Of a stretch of 64,000 nt of DNA, positions 44,395 through 54,074 are shown piece after piece. The position numbers were made by a program, and so were the translations under genes. The notes below the pieces were generated by a model. The model ran no database searches and had not been told where the DNA came from. It saw only the letters and a list, made by a program, of their open reading frames with translations. The DNA is taken from assembly GCA_937871285.1 (NCBI GenBank), contig CALMQS010000038.1, positions 62,001 to 126,000 on the forward strand. The letters are read 5' to 3'. This DNA is from an uncultured Sphingobacteriales bacterium (lineage in GTDB: Bacteria; Bacteroidota; Bacteroidia; Chitinophagales; Chitinophagaceae). Every line of letters starts with the position of its first letter. Position 1 is the first letter of the stretch.

Positions 44395-47031
44395 ATGACT
44401 TCAGTACAAATAAGGCAGGCTTTCCTTGATTTTTTTCAATCCAAACAACACCGCATCGTTTCATCAGCTCCTATTGTGGTTAAGAATGATCCCACGCTTT
44501 TGTTTACCAACGCAGGAATGAACCAGTTTAAAGATTATTTCCTGGGAAATAAAAACGCGCCTTACCAGCGGGTAGCCGATACGCAAAAATGCCTGCGGGT
44601 AAGCGGCAAGCATAACGACCTCGAAGAAGTAGGGGTAGACACATACCACCATACCATGTTTGAAATGCTGGGCAACTGGAGCTTTGGCGATCCTGCCCGT
44701 CCCGAAGGCGGGTACTTCAAAAAAGAAGCGATTGCCTGGAGCTGGGAACTGCTAACGGAAGTATACAAAGTATCAAAAGACCGTATTTATGTAACCATTT
44801 TTGAAGGAGACGAAAAAGAAGCCCTGCCCAAAGATGAAGAAGCGTACAATGAATGGAAAAAAGTAATTGCGGAAGAAAGGATATTGCCGGGGAAGAAAAA
44901 AGATAACTTCTGGGAAATGGGCGATACGGGCCCCTGCGGTCCCTGTACAGAGATACACGTGGATTGCCGGAGCGATGAAGAGAGAAAAGCCGTGGATGGT
45001 AAAACCCTGGTAAATAATGATCATCCGCAGGTAATTGAAATATGGAATAATGTATTTATACAATTCAACCGTTTAAAGAACAGCAGGCTCGAGCCACTTC
45101 CGGCGCGCCATGTAGACACCGGGATGGGATTTGAAAGATTAGTGCGGGTATTGCAGGAAAAGAATTCAAATTATGATACAGACATTTTTACCGGTACTAT
45201 TGCGCATACAGAAAAAATAACGGGCCGGCAATACGATTTCGGCAGCAGTAAGCAGTCCATAGCTTTTAGGGTGCTTGCCGATCATATCAGGGCTATTTGC
45301 TTTACCATTGCCGATGGGCAATTACCCTCCAATACCGGCGCAGGCTATGTAATAAGAAGGATATTAAGGAGGGCTGTAAGGTATTATTATTCTTATCTGG
45401 ATTACAAACAACCCCTGCTCCACCAGTTGGTGATGGATATAGCCCTGCAGTTCAAATATGTTTTCCCGGAATTGTACCAGCAGGCAGCATTTGTTATAAA
45501 AGTGGTAAGGGAAGAAGAAGATGCCTTTTTGAGAACGCTGGAAAAGGGTTTGAAACGCATGGAGGATATTATCGGGTCGGCAGGGAATAATGCCGTCATT
45601 TCAGGCAAAGACGCGTTTGAACTATATGATACTTACGGGTTTCCTGTTGACCTCACACGCCTGATTGCCGAAGAAAATAAGTTAGCGGTGGATCAGAGCG
45701 GTTTTGAAAAAGAAATGCAGGAACAAAAAAATCGCAGCCGTGCGGCAACAACAATTGACACCGAAGACTGGATTGAAGTTAACAAAGCAGATAAAACCGC
45801 CTTCGTTGGCTACAATGACCTGTTGATAGAAACACGCGTAGTTAAATACAGGAAGGTTAAAGCAAAAGGAAAAGAACAATACCAGTTGGTATTAGCCACC
45901 ACCCCCTTTTATGCCGAAAGCGGCGGACAGGTTGGCGATAAAGGCGTGCTTCAGTTTGGAGATAAAAAGATTGCCGTTACAGATACTAAAAAAGAGAATG
46001 ACTTGATCATTCATTTTGTAGAAGAGCTGCCGGCCGATATTACACTTCCGGTTACCGCTTCGGTAAATTTTGAAAACCGTTTGTACACCATGTACAACCA
46101 TACCGCCACGCATTTGCTTCATGCCGCGTTGCGTCAGGTATTGGGTAACCATGTGGCACAAAAAGGCTCACTGGTTTCGCCCGGTGAGCTCCGTTTCGAT
46201 TTTTCACATTTTGCTAAAGTTACCGAAGAAGAGCTATGGAAAGTGCAGGCACTGGTGAATGAAAAGATCCGCGAAAACATTCCTGTTGTAATAAAGGAAA
46301 TGCCTAAGGAAGAAGCATTACAATCAGGCGCTATGGCATTGTTTGGCGAAAAATATGGCGATACGGTACGGGTAGTAACCATTGACCCTGCATATTCAGT
46401 TGAACTGTGTGGCGGCACGCACGTTGGCAATACGGGTATGATCGGCTTCTTCACTATTGTTACAGAATCCGCGGTAGCAGCGGGCGTAAGACGCATTGAA
46501 GCATTAACCGGGCCGGCAGCCCTGCAGTATGGTTACGACCGTATAAGCGAGTACAGGCATATCAGCGAATTACTGAAAGCTAAAGACCCTTTAAAAGCCA
46601 TTGAAAAGCTGTTAGAAGATAAAAATGCATTGCAGAAGAAAATTGATGGGTTAGAAGCCCGGCAGTTAGTACAGATCAGGAACGAGCTGCTGCAAAAAGA
46701 TGAAACAGTAAATGGTGTAACTTTTATTGGTGATATTGTACAGGTAAGCCACGCGGATGCATTAAAGAAGATTTGCTTTGATGTAAAAAATAATCTCCGG
46801 GATTATGTAATTGTGCTCTGTGCTAATATTGACGGAAAGCCCTTTGTGGCCGTGGGTATGTCTGAAGTAGTTGCAGCGGCAAAGCAATTAGATGCGGCAA
46901 AGATCATTAAAGAGCATATTGCCCCGTTGATAAAGGGCGGCGGGGGAGGTCAAAAAACATTAGCCACGGCAGGCGGGCAGGATGCATCTCAGTTACGCCA
47001 GGTTATAGAAAAAGTAAAGTCTTTACTATAA
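44395..47031 (+). CDS. alaS: Alanyl-tRNA synthetase
   Basis: 878 residues from ATG 44395 (another ATG three bases upstream); GGAG at 44386-44389 gives a suitable spacing to the second. Class II catalytic core: TSVQIRQAFLDFFQSKQHRI, PTLLFTNAGMNQFKDYFLG, GNWSFGD, GMGFERLVRVLQ. The editing domain contains HTATHLLHAALRQVLG-like zinc motif (HNHTATHLLHAAL) and CGGTHVGNTG. The C-terminal glycine-rich part GGGGGQKTLATAGGQ is usual. It is divergent from the M23 gene; TACCTTCG (44313-44320) may be its -7 box. Confidence 0.96.
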   Translation: MTSVQIRQAFLDFFQSKQHRIVSSAPIVVKNDPTLLFTNAGMNQFKDYFLGNKNAPYQRVADTQKCLRVSGKHNDLEEVGVDTYHHTMFEMLGNWSFGDPARPEGGYFKKEAIAWSWELLTEVYKVSKDRIYVTIFEGDEKEALPKDEEAYNEWKKVIAEERILPGKKKDNFWEMGDTGPCGPCTEIHVDCRSDEERKAVDGKTLVNNDHPQVIEIWNNVFIQFNRLKNSRLEPLPARHVDTGMGFERLVRVLQEKNSNYDTDIFTGTIAHTEKITGRQYDFGSSKQSIAFRVLADHIRAICFTIADGQLPSNTGAGYVIRRILRRAVRYYYSYLDYKQPLLHQLVMDIALQFKYVFPELYQQAAFVIKVVREEEDAFLRTLEKGLKRMEDIIGSAGNNAVISGKDAFELYDTYGFPVDLTRLIAEENKLAVDQSGFEKEMQEQKNRSRAATTIDTEDWIEVNKADKTAFVGYNDLLIETRVVKYRKVKAKGKEQYQLVLATTPFYAESGGQVGDKGVLQFGDKKIAVTDTKKENDLIIHFVEELPADITLPVTASVNFENRLYTMYNHTATHLLHAALRQVLGNHVAQKGSLVSPGELRFDFSHFAKVTEEELWKVQALVNEKIRENIPVVIKEMPKEEALQSGAMALFGEKYGDTVRVVTIDPAYSVELCGGTHVGNTGMIGFFTIVTESAVAAGVRRIEALTGPAALQYGYDRISEYRHISELLKAKDPLKAIEKLLEDKNALQKKIDGLEARQLVQIRNELLQKDETVNGVTFIGDIVQVSHADALKKICFDVKNNLRDYVIVLCANIDGKPFVAVGMSEVVAAAKQLDAAKIIKEHIAPLIKGGGGGQKTLATAGGQDASQLRQVIEKVKSLL

Positions 47032-47276
47032 AAAAATTTTACGGGTTATATAACTTGTTGAGGATGTATTGTAGAAGAAATTCCCCTGCCCCGGTAAAAA
47101 TGAATGTAATTTCCGTTAACTTTAACAGCATACTTAATCATTATAAATAAACGAACCGTACCAAAATACTTTTCACGGCTCATTTTCAGTCAAACGGGAA
47201 AGCATTCCGGTACGTATGCTTTTGCAGGTTCTTTCATTGGTTTGATTATTGAGGGTAGTAATAAAAAAATCTATAT

Positions 47277-47750
47277 ATGGCTAAAGTAAACATCGGTATT
47301 ACAGAAAAAAACAGGCAGGCCGTTGCCGGCGCACTAAACCAGGTTTTAGCAGACGAGCATATATTATACAATAAAACCCGCAGCTACCACTGGAATGTAG
47401 AAGGCCCGAGCTTTATGGAATTGCATAAACTGTATGAAGAACAGTATACAGTGTTGGCCGAAATCATTGACGAGATCGCTGAAAGGATACGTACGGTTGG
47501 GCATTACGCGGAAGGAAGACTGAAAGAGTTATTGAAGCTGGCTACTTTGGATGAGCCCCAGGTACCAACCCGGTTTGAAAAGCAAATACCCAACTTAGAT
47601 GCTGATCATGAAACGATCATCAACAACCTGCGCAAGCTGATCAAAGAATTTGATGAAAAGTATAAGGATATTGGCAGCAGCGATTTTTTAACCGGCCTGC
47701 TTAAGCAGCATGAAAAAATGGCCTGGATGCTGAGATCTTATGTAGGATAA
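47277..47750 (+). CDS. dps: Dps-type ferritin-like protein
   Basis: 157 residues. Dodecameric iron-storage and DNA-protection protein. The ferroxidase site is visible: KTRSYHWNVEG (His), PSFMELHKLYEEQY, and EIIDEIAERIRTVG (Asp/Glu). The N-terminus lacks a long Lys-rich tail, so DNA binding is uncertain. A clean terminator follows (47772-47807). Regulation by peroxide through a PerR/OxyR site is expected in this group, but no site was identified. Confidence 0.92.
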   Translation: MAKVNIGITEKNRQAVAGALNQVLADEHILYNKTRSYHWNVEGPSFMELHKLYEEQYTVLAEIIDEIAERIRTVGHYAEGRLKELLKLATLDEPQVPTRFEKQIPNLDADHETIINNLRKLIKEFDEKYKDIGSSDFLTGLLKQHEKMAWMLRSYVG

Positions 47751-47771
47751 TAATACCTTACTTATTTGAAG

Positions 47772-47818
47772 AAGGAGACAACCGGACTGATTCGTCTTTG
47801 TCTCCTTTTGTTTTTTTA
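47772..47818 (+). terminator. Rho-independent terminator after dps
   Basis: AAGGAGACAA (47772-47781) pairs with TTGTCTCCTT (47798-47807), ten pairs, followed by a T-rich tract. Confidence 0.8.
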
Positions 47819-48006
47819 CCACCGGGGCATTACAGCAGCAAAAAGTATAGGGCAGGCGATCCCGCGCATATCCGGTATTCCCTGTCAGAAAATGTAATTA
47901 TAAAACTTGTTTATTAAATGCGGCAAAATGAATAATTTCATTACCCGTTGCCTGCATTATCCGTGCATGGCATTGTTCCCGGGTAAATCATTTTATTCAT
48001 TCAAAA

Positions 48007-48014
48007 TACCTTTA
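48007..48014 (+). promoter_or_regulatory. -7 box next to the cupredoxin/dehydrogenase-like gene
   Basis: TACCTTTA, 7 of 8 to TAnnTTTG, ending 2 bp before the ATG at 48017. Confidence 0.4.
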
Positions 48015-48016
48015 CA

Positions 48017-50797
48017 ATGCGCCTGCCTTTACCTCAAGCAGTCTTTTTATTTTTTGTGGTTTGTTTTACCGGTTGTGCAACACCGCCTGATCAGGCAGCT
48101 ATTCCAAAAATTGACAGGGAGTATGTCCTGGATGCTAAAATGACGGGGTATACCGGTATGGGCGGCGATATAGAAGGAATAAGAAATCCTGTATTGCGGG
48201 CAAAAATGGGGGAGCGGGTTATGATCAGGATTATTAACGGGGAGGTGATGTCGCACGATATTGTATTTGAAAAGGCAGGAGTGAAAAGCATGCCTGTAGT
48301 AGATAAAGGCGATACCACCAGTGTGGTGGTAGAGGCGAAGGAAGACGATACTTACTTTTGCAGTATCCCGGGTCACAGGCAGGTAATGCAGGGACGTTTT
48401 GAAATAGTAGAAACCTTTGATATGGCAGTGGTGGATGAAGGCGTATCGCCCCGTAAAAACGGTAAACCACTGAACCTGGGCTTCGAAAGAGGAAGCTTAC
48501 AGGACTGGAAAGCAACCGGCAATGCGTTTAAACCCGGATCAGTGGCTTTTGATGCCGCGCCTCTCTACCCCGATTCGTTCCAGCTAAAACAGAGTGGCGA
48601 TTATTACGTAAGCAGTGGCGGCACTTCCAATTACCAGGCCACGGGTGCCTTAACTTCGGAAACCTTTGAAGTAACGCATCCCTGGGCTTCTTTTAAAGTA
48701 TCGGGCGGAGCATTAGAAGGGGTTAGAGTAGAATTATTACTCGCCGATTCTGCCCGGCCTTTCTTTAAAATTTCTGGAAGTATTACCGACGATCATATAA
48801 CCGGCCCGCGGCAGGCTGCTTTCAGGCCTGTGGTGGTTGACCTGAAGCCATACCTGGGCAAAAAAATGTATATCCGACTGGTAGATGAAGAAAACGGGAA
48901 AGTTCCCGAGATCCATTATATCCGCGATAATGTGTGGGCGCAGATCGCTTTTGATGATTTTCGCTTCCACCGGGAACGGCCGCAATTTAATAATGAATTA
49001 CGCCCGGAAGATATCGTGATCCTGCCGGCAAGGGATATTGTTAAGTATGCAGGGCTTTCGGGAACGGAAGCCGCTAAAGCCATGACGGTTCCGGAAGGAT
49101 TTTCTGTTCAACTGGCGGCCGCAGAACCGGATATTGTTAAACCTATTGCCTTTACCACAGACGACAGGGGCCGCCTGTGGGTTGTGGAAGCACAAACCTA
49201 CCCTGTGCGGGCTGAAGAAGGAAAAGGCAGGGACCGGATACTGATTTTTGAGGATACAGATGGTAATGGCACGCTCGACAGCCGGAAAGTATTTACAGAA
49301 GGACTTAACTTAGTAAGCGGCATCGAACTCGGCTTTGGGGGCGTATATGTGGGCGCCGCGCCGTATTTATTATTTATTCCAATTGATGAAACAGGAGACA
49401 GGCCGGCAGGAAAACCCGAAGTACTATTAGATGGATGGGGCTATGAAGACACGCACGAAACACTGAATACCTTACGCTGGGGGCCGGACGGATGGCTATA
49501 TGGCACCCATGGTGTATTTACCCATTCCAATGTGGGAAAGCCCGGCGCTCCTGATGCAGAACGGCAACGTGTAAACGCAGGCGTATGGCGCTATCATCCC
49601 GTTCGTCATGAATTTGAAGTATTCGCCCATGGCACAAGCAATCCCTGGGGGCTCGACTTCAATGATTACGGCCATGCTTTTATTACGGCCTGTGTTATTC
49701 CGCATTTGTATCACATGATACAGGGAGGAAGGTATTACCGCCAGGGTGGGAAGCATTTCAATCCCTATACCTATGACGACATTAAAACCATTGCCGATCA
49801 TGTGCACTGGATGGGTAACAGCGGGCCCCATGCCGGCAACTTCCGGTCGGCCGCCGCAGGTGGCGGACACGCCCATGCCGGTGCGATGTTTTACCTGGGA
49901 AATAAAAGCTGGGGACGCGACAGGAACGCTATTATGATGAATAACCTGCACGGGCACAGAGTGAATACAGACCTGCTGTTGCGTTCGGGTTCAGGCTATA
50001 CCGCAAGCCACGGCAAGGACTTTATACTAAGAAATGATTCCTGGTCGCTCTGGCTCAATTTTGAGATCGCGCCCGGCGGATCGGTATTTGTAATAGACTG
50101 GTACGACAAAAACCAATGCCATAATCCCAACCCGGCTGTGCATAACAAAACACTTGGGCGCATATTTAAAATATCGCACCGCGATGATAAATGGGAACCT
50201 ATAGACCTGTCTAAAAAAACCAACCTGGAGTTGGTACAATTGCAGCTTCATGACAATGAATGGTATGTAAAACACGCCCGCCGGCTGCTGCAGGAAAGAA
50301 AAGCAGGCAGTGATGTGCATCAGGCTTTATGGAAAATATTAAATGATAATCCCGACGTTACCCGGCAATTAAGAGCGCTGTGGGCCCTGCATGTAACAAA
50401 GGGGATCAGCGAACAACAGTTGCTGGGCCTGCTGGAAAATAAAAGTGAATATATACGCTCCTGGGCTATACAATTGCTGGCCGAGGAGAAAAAAGTTTCT
50501 GCCGATGCGCAACGCCATTTTGCCACATTGGCCCAAAAGGATACCGCTGCGCTTGTACGCCTGTATATTGCTTCAGCGCTCCAGCGAATGGAGCTGAACC
50601 AGCGATGGGACATTATTAAAAATCTTTGTGCCAGAAATGAAGATAATACAGATGTGAATATACCGCTGATGGTATGGTATGCATTTGAACCGCTGGTAGC
50701 AGCAGATCCGGCCAGGGCTTCGGCTTTGGCAAAGGATGCCCAACTGCTCAATATTGCCGGTTATGCAGCGCAACGTTTAAGTGAAGTTCAAAAATAA
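48017..50797 (+). CDS. Cupredoxin-fused PVC-type dehydrogenase-like lipoprotein
   Basis: 926 residues. A lipoprotein signal ends at Cys20 (FTGC). Residues about 35-130 are a type 1 copper domain with all four ligands: His80 (SHD), Cys115 (FCS), His120 (GHR) and Met124 (VM). Residues about 150-330 are a beta domain. From about 350 comes the PVC-type membrane-bound dehydrogenase domain (VPEGFSVQLAAAEPDIVKP, GRLWVVEAQTYPV, WGPDGWLYGTHG), then HEAT-like helices. The usual C-terminal cytochrome c domain is absent, with no CxxCH in the protein. Eight bp before the GH127 gene. Confidence 0.87.
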   Translation: MRLPLPQAVFLFFVVCFTGCATPPDQAAIPKIDREYVLDAKMTGYTGMGGDIEGIRNPVLRAKMGERVMIRIINGEVMSHDIVFEKAGVKSMPVVDKGDTTSVVVEAKEDDTYFCSIPGHRQVMQGRFEIVETFDMAVVDEGVSPRKNGKPLNLGFERGSLQDWKATGNAFKPGSVAFDAAPLYPDSFQLKQSGDYYVSSGGTSNYQATGALTSETFEVTHPWASFKVSGGALEGVRVELLLADSARPFFKISGSITDDHITGPRQAAFRPVVVDLKPYLGKKMYIRLVDEENGKVPEIHYIRDNVWAQIAFDDFRFHRERPQFNNELRPEDIVILPARDIVKYAGLSGTEAAKAMTVPEGFSVQLAAAEPDIVKPIAFTTDDRGRLWVVEAQTYPVRAEEGKGRDRILIFEDTDGNGTLDSRKVFTEGLNLVSGIELGFGGVYVGAAPYLLFIPIDETGDRPAGKPEVLLDGWGYEDTHETLNTLRWGPDGWLYGTHGVFTHSNVGKPGAPDAERQRVNAGVWRYHPVRHEFEVFAHGTSNPWGLDFNDYGHAFITACVIPHLYHMIQGGRYYRQGGKHFNPYTYDDIKTIADHVHWMGNSGPHAGNFRSAAAGGGHAHAGAMFYLGNKSWGRDRNAIMMNNLHGHRVNTDLLLRSGSGYTASHGKDFILRNDSWSLWLNFEIAPGGSVFVIDWYDKNQCHNPNPAVHNKTLGRIFKISHRDDKWEPIDLSKKTNLELVQLQLHDNEWYVKHARRLLQERKAGSDVHQALWKILNDNPDVTRQLRALWALHVTKGISEQQLLGLLENKSEYIRSWAIQLLAEEKKVSADAQRHFATLAQKDTAALVRLYIASALQRMELNQRWDIIKNLCARNEDNTDVNIPLMVWYAFEPLVAADPARASALAKDAQLLNIAGYAAQRLSEVQK

Positions 50798-50805
50798 AGT
50801 CGAAA

Positions 50806-52770
50806 ATGAAGCATATAAAAAAAGCGCTTTTAATGGTTCCGGTGATGTTTTTTGCAGCCGCCGCAGCGGCACAAACTTCGTTCCAGAAGTTATACCCGGT
50901 AAGCTTTTCCAACGTAACCATTAATGATCCCTTCTGGAAACCGAAAATGGAAACGGTAGCTACCGCTACGCTTGATGCCTGTGTTCGCTACACGCAGGAT
51001 AAAACAGGGCGCATCCGCAATTTTGAAAAAGCTGCCAGGCGTTCCGGCAGGCATGAAGGCATCTATTACGATGACTCCGATGTATATAAAGCCATTGAGG
51101 CCATTGCTTATTCCCTCAAAAACTATCCTGACCCTGTATTGGAGAAAAATACGGATGAATGGATTGAAAAGATTGCTGCAGCGCAGTTACCGGATGGTTA
51201 CCTGAATACCTATTACATACTAACGGACATTGATAAGCGCTGGACGGATATGGAAAAGCATGAGGACTATTGCGCCGGTCATCTTATAGAAGCCGGCATC
51301 GCTTATTATAATACCACCGGAAAAAATAAGCTGCTGCATACGGCCATCCGCTTCGCCGACCATATTGATTCCGTTTTCCGCCGGCAAAACAGGCCATGGG
51401 TGAGCGGCCACCAGGAAATTGAGCTGGCGCTGATGAAGCTCTACCATCACACACAAAATAAAAAATACCTGGAGCTGGCCAACTGGTTCCTGGAGCAAAG
51501 AGGGCACGGGAACGGCAAAGGGGTGATCTGGGATCAATGGAAAGATCCTGAATATTGCCAGGACGGGCTGCCGGTAAAGGATCAGCGTAAAATAACAGGG
51601 CATGCTGTAAGGGCGATGTATTTATATACCGGCGCCGCCGATGTAGCCGCCGTTACCGGCGATGCGGGCTATACTACCGCCATGGATGCGATATGGCAGG
51701 ACGTGGTATTCCACCATATGTATATTACCGGAGGAATAGGCGCACAGGGAAGCAACGAAGGATTCGGCAAACCCTATGACCTGCCAAACGCTACCGCATA
51801 TTGTGAAACCTGCGCCTCTGTAGGTATGGTATTCTGGAACCAGCGTATGAATATGCTTTCCGGCAACGCAAAATACATTGATGTACTGGAGAGAAGCCTG
51901 TACAACGGAGCGCTGGACGGCTTATCGCTTTCGGGTGATCGCTTTTTTTATGGTAACCCCCTGGCATCTTCAGGCAATCATAACCGGAGTGAGTGGTTCG
52001 GAACAGCCTGCTGCCCCTCGAATATTGCCCGGCTGGTAAGCTCCCTTGGCAATTACATATATGGAAGCTCGTCAAACGCGGTTTGGGTAAATCTGTTTGC
52101 AGGCAGTGCAGCCGGTATTCAAATGGCCAACAATAAAGTAAAGCTCAGTATGGAAACTGGCTATCCCTGGAAAGGAAATGTAAAAATAGTGGTATCTCCG
52201 GAAAAAAAGCAGCAGTTTGAATTGCGTATACGTATTCCGGGCTGGCTTTCCACGCCTGCGCCGGGCGACCTGTACCGTTATGAAACACCGGAAACAGATG
52301 TTCCGGAAATAAAAGTGAACGGAGTGCTGGTTCAATATACTGTTGACCAGGGATATGCCGTAATAAAGCGGGTTTGGAAAAAGGAGGATGTACTAACGAT
52401 GGAACTGCCCATGAAAGTAAGAAGGATTGTAAGCAATCCTGCCGTTAAACAAAATGAAAACAGGGTAGCGCTTCAGTACGGCCCGCTGGTATATTGCGTG
52501 GAAGGCGCGGATGATGCATTTGCCGCAAAGCACGTAATCGTTCCGCCCGGCACCGGGTTCAAAACAACATTTGAGCCTGCTTTACTGGGTGGTGTAAACA
52601 CCCTCGTTTTTAATGCTCCCGTAGTAACAATAAGCGGGAACGGGTTATCCGTATCTACGCTCACCCAAAAGGTAACGGCTATTCCTTATTTTAGCTGGAA
52701 CAACAGGGGCGCCGGTGATATGCAGGTATGGCTGCCTTCGGCAATTCAGAAAATAAGTATAAATGAATAA
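50806..52770 (+). CDS. Glycoside hydrolase family 127 (beta-L-arabinofuranosidase type)
   Basis: 654 residues with a signal peptide (LLMVPVMFFAAAAAAQT). GH127 enzymes release beta-L-arabinofuranose with a zinc-assisted Cys nucleophile. The expected cluster is visible: YCETC at 332-336 (Glu334, Cys336) and Cys402-Cys403 in ACCPSN. HRQEIELALMKLYHHTQNKKYLELA-like barrel helices and WGNVKIVVSPEKKQQF-like C-terminal strands agree. It lies 8 bp behind the copper protein gene, so probably one operon. Substrate is inferred from the family. Confidence 0.88.
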   Translation: MKHIKKALLMVPVMFFAAAAAAQTSFQKLYPVSFSNVTINDPFWKPKMETVATATLDACVRYTQDKTGRIRNFEKAARRSGRHEGIYYDDSDVYKAIEAIAYSLKNYPDPVLEKNTDEWIEKIAAAQLPDGYLNTYYILTDIDKRWTDMEKHEDYCAGHLIEAGIAYYNTTGKNKLLHTAIRFADHIDSVFRRQNRPWVSGHQEIELALMKLYHHTQNKKYLELANWFLEQRGHGNGKGVIWDQWKDPEYCQDGLPVKDQRKITGHAVRAMYLYTGAADVAAVTGDAGYTTAMDAIWQDVVFHHMYITGGIGAQGSNEGFGKPYDLPNATAYCETCASVGMVFWNQRMNMLSGNAKYIDVLERSLYNGALDGLSLSGDRFFYGNPLASSGNHNRSEWFGTACCPSNIARLVSSLGNYIYGSSSNAVWVNLFAGSAAGIQMANNKVKLSMETGYPWKGNVKIVVSPEKKQQFELRIRIPGWLSTPAPGDLYRYETPETDVPEIKVNGVLVQYTVDQGYAVIKRVWKKEDVLTMELPMKVRRIVSNPAVKQNENRVALQYGPLVYCVEGADDAFAAKHVIVPPGTGFKTTFEPALLGGVNTLVFNAPVVTISGNGLSVSTLTQKVTAIPYFSWNNRGAGDMQVWLPSAIQKISINE

Positions 52771-52806
52771 GCGCTTTGTTGTTTTTACAAAAAGAAACAA
52801 TAAGAT

Positions 52807-53967
52807 ATGGATATCTCCTACATCATTAATGAACTCGGTGAAGAGCGGGAACACTATTTTAATGCGGTGGCTCCGCCTATTATACAAACCAGCAATTTCG
52901 CCTTTAAAAAGGTTGATGATATGCGGAGGCTGTTTGAAGATGAGTATAGCGGGTATATCTACAGCAGGGGGCTGAATCCAACGGTTGATATCCTCCGAAA
53001 AAAATTAGCGGCGCTCGATGAAGCCGAAGATTGCCTTGTATTCAACAGCGGCGCTTCGGCCATATTCGCATCCGTGCTGGCCAATGTAAAAGCAGGCGAT
53101 CATATTGTTTCGGTTAAGAAGCCTTATTTCTGGGCTCAACAAATGTTTAATGTAATATTGCCGCGTTTTGGCGTAACAACTACGTATGTTGATGGTACAC
53201 AGATAGAAAATTTTGAAAGAGCCATCCTGCCCAACACCAGCGTCATTTACCTGGAATCGCCTAATTCATGGAGCCTTGCATTGCAGGACCTGGAAGCCGT
53301 GGCTGAGCTTGCCAAAGCGCAGGGTATTATTACGATTTGCGACAACAGCTATTGCACCCCTTTATACCAGAAGCCGCTAGCTATGGGCATTGATATGGCC
53401 CTGCAATCGGCAACAAAATACATAGGCGGTCACAGCGATGTAGTGGCCGGCGTATTAACCGGGAGCCACGCAATGATGACTAAGATCTTTAACAGCGAGT
53501 ACCTTACCGCAGGAAACGGTATTTCACCTTTTAATGCGTGGTTGCTGATAAGGGGGTTAAGAACCCTTCCTGTACGCCTGCAAAAAGTAACAGAAAACAC
53601 GAAAGCGGTACTGGCCTTTCTGAAAGCGCATCCAAAAGTGGAAGCCGTATTGTTTCCGCATGATGAAAGCTTTCCCCAGTATACATTGGCGAAACAACAG
53701 ATGCAGGGCGCCTGCGGGCTTTTATCATTTTATCTTAAAGTGGAAAAAATTGAAGAGATCGTAACATTTTGTGAAAATCTTAAGCATATCCTTATGGCAG
53801 TGAGCTGGGGTGGCTATGAATCTTTGATCATTCCCGGATGTGCTTCCGTGGCTCAGGAAGCATATAACGTTGCCCAAAAGTCGCAACGTATGCTGCGGTT
53901 ATATGTAGGACAGGAGGAGCCCGCTTACATCATTGAAGATTTAGAGCAGGCGCTAAATAATACATGA
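52807..53967 (+). CDS. PLP-dependent Cys/Met metabolism enzyme
   Basis: 386 residues, cystathionine gamma-synthase/beta-lyase family. Schiff-base Lys is in LQSATKYIGGHSDVVAGVL. Motifs NSGASAIFASVLANVKAGDHIV, ESPNSWSLALQDLEAV, and DNSYCTPLYQKPLAMGIDM fit the family. The family includes cystathionine lyases, methionine gamma-lyase and O-acetylhomoserine sulfhydrylase; no residue seen decides between them. It starts 36 bp after the GH127 gene but its function does not fit that operon. Confidence 0.88.
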   Translation: MDISYIINELGEEREHYFNAVAPPIIQTSNFAFKKVDDMRRLFEDEYSGYIYSRGLNPTVDILRKKLAALDEAEDCLVFNSGASAIFASVLANVKAGDHIVSVKKPYFWAQQMFNVILPRFGVTTTYVDGTQIENFERAILPNTSVIYLESPNSWSLALQDLEAVAELAKAQGIITICDNSYCTPLYQKPLAMGIDMALQSATKYIGGHSDVVAGVLTGSHAMMTKIFNSEYLTAGNGISPFNAWLLIRGLRTLPVRLQKVTENTKAVLAFLKAHPKVEAVLFPHDESFPQYTLAKQQMQGACGLLSFYLKVEKIEEIVTFCENLKHILMAVSWGGYESLIIPGCASVAQEAYNVAQKSQRMLRLYVGQEEPAYIIEDLEQALNNT

Positions 53968-54062
53968 AGGGTTTTGCCAAATGTTTTTTTAGTTGAATAT
54001 TTGTAAGATAAACGGGAAGCTGTTCTCTTCTAAAAAGTGCCGGTAGCCTGTTGCGGATATTA

Positions 54063-54070
54063 TAAATTTG
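54063..54070 (+). promoter_or_regulatory. -7 box for the TolC-family gene
   Basis: TAAATTTG, exact TAnnTTTG match ending 4 bp before the ATG at 54075; again no leader. Confidence 0.45.
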
Positions 54071-54074
54071 TTTC

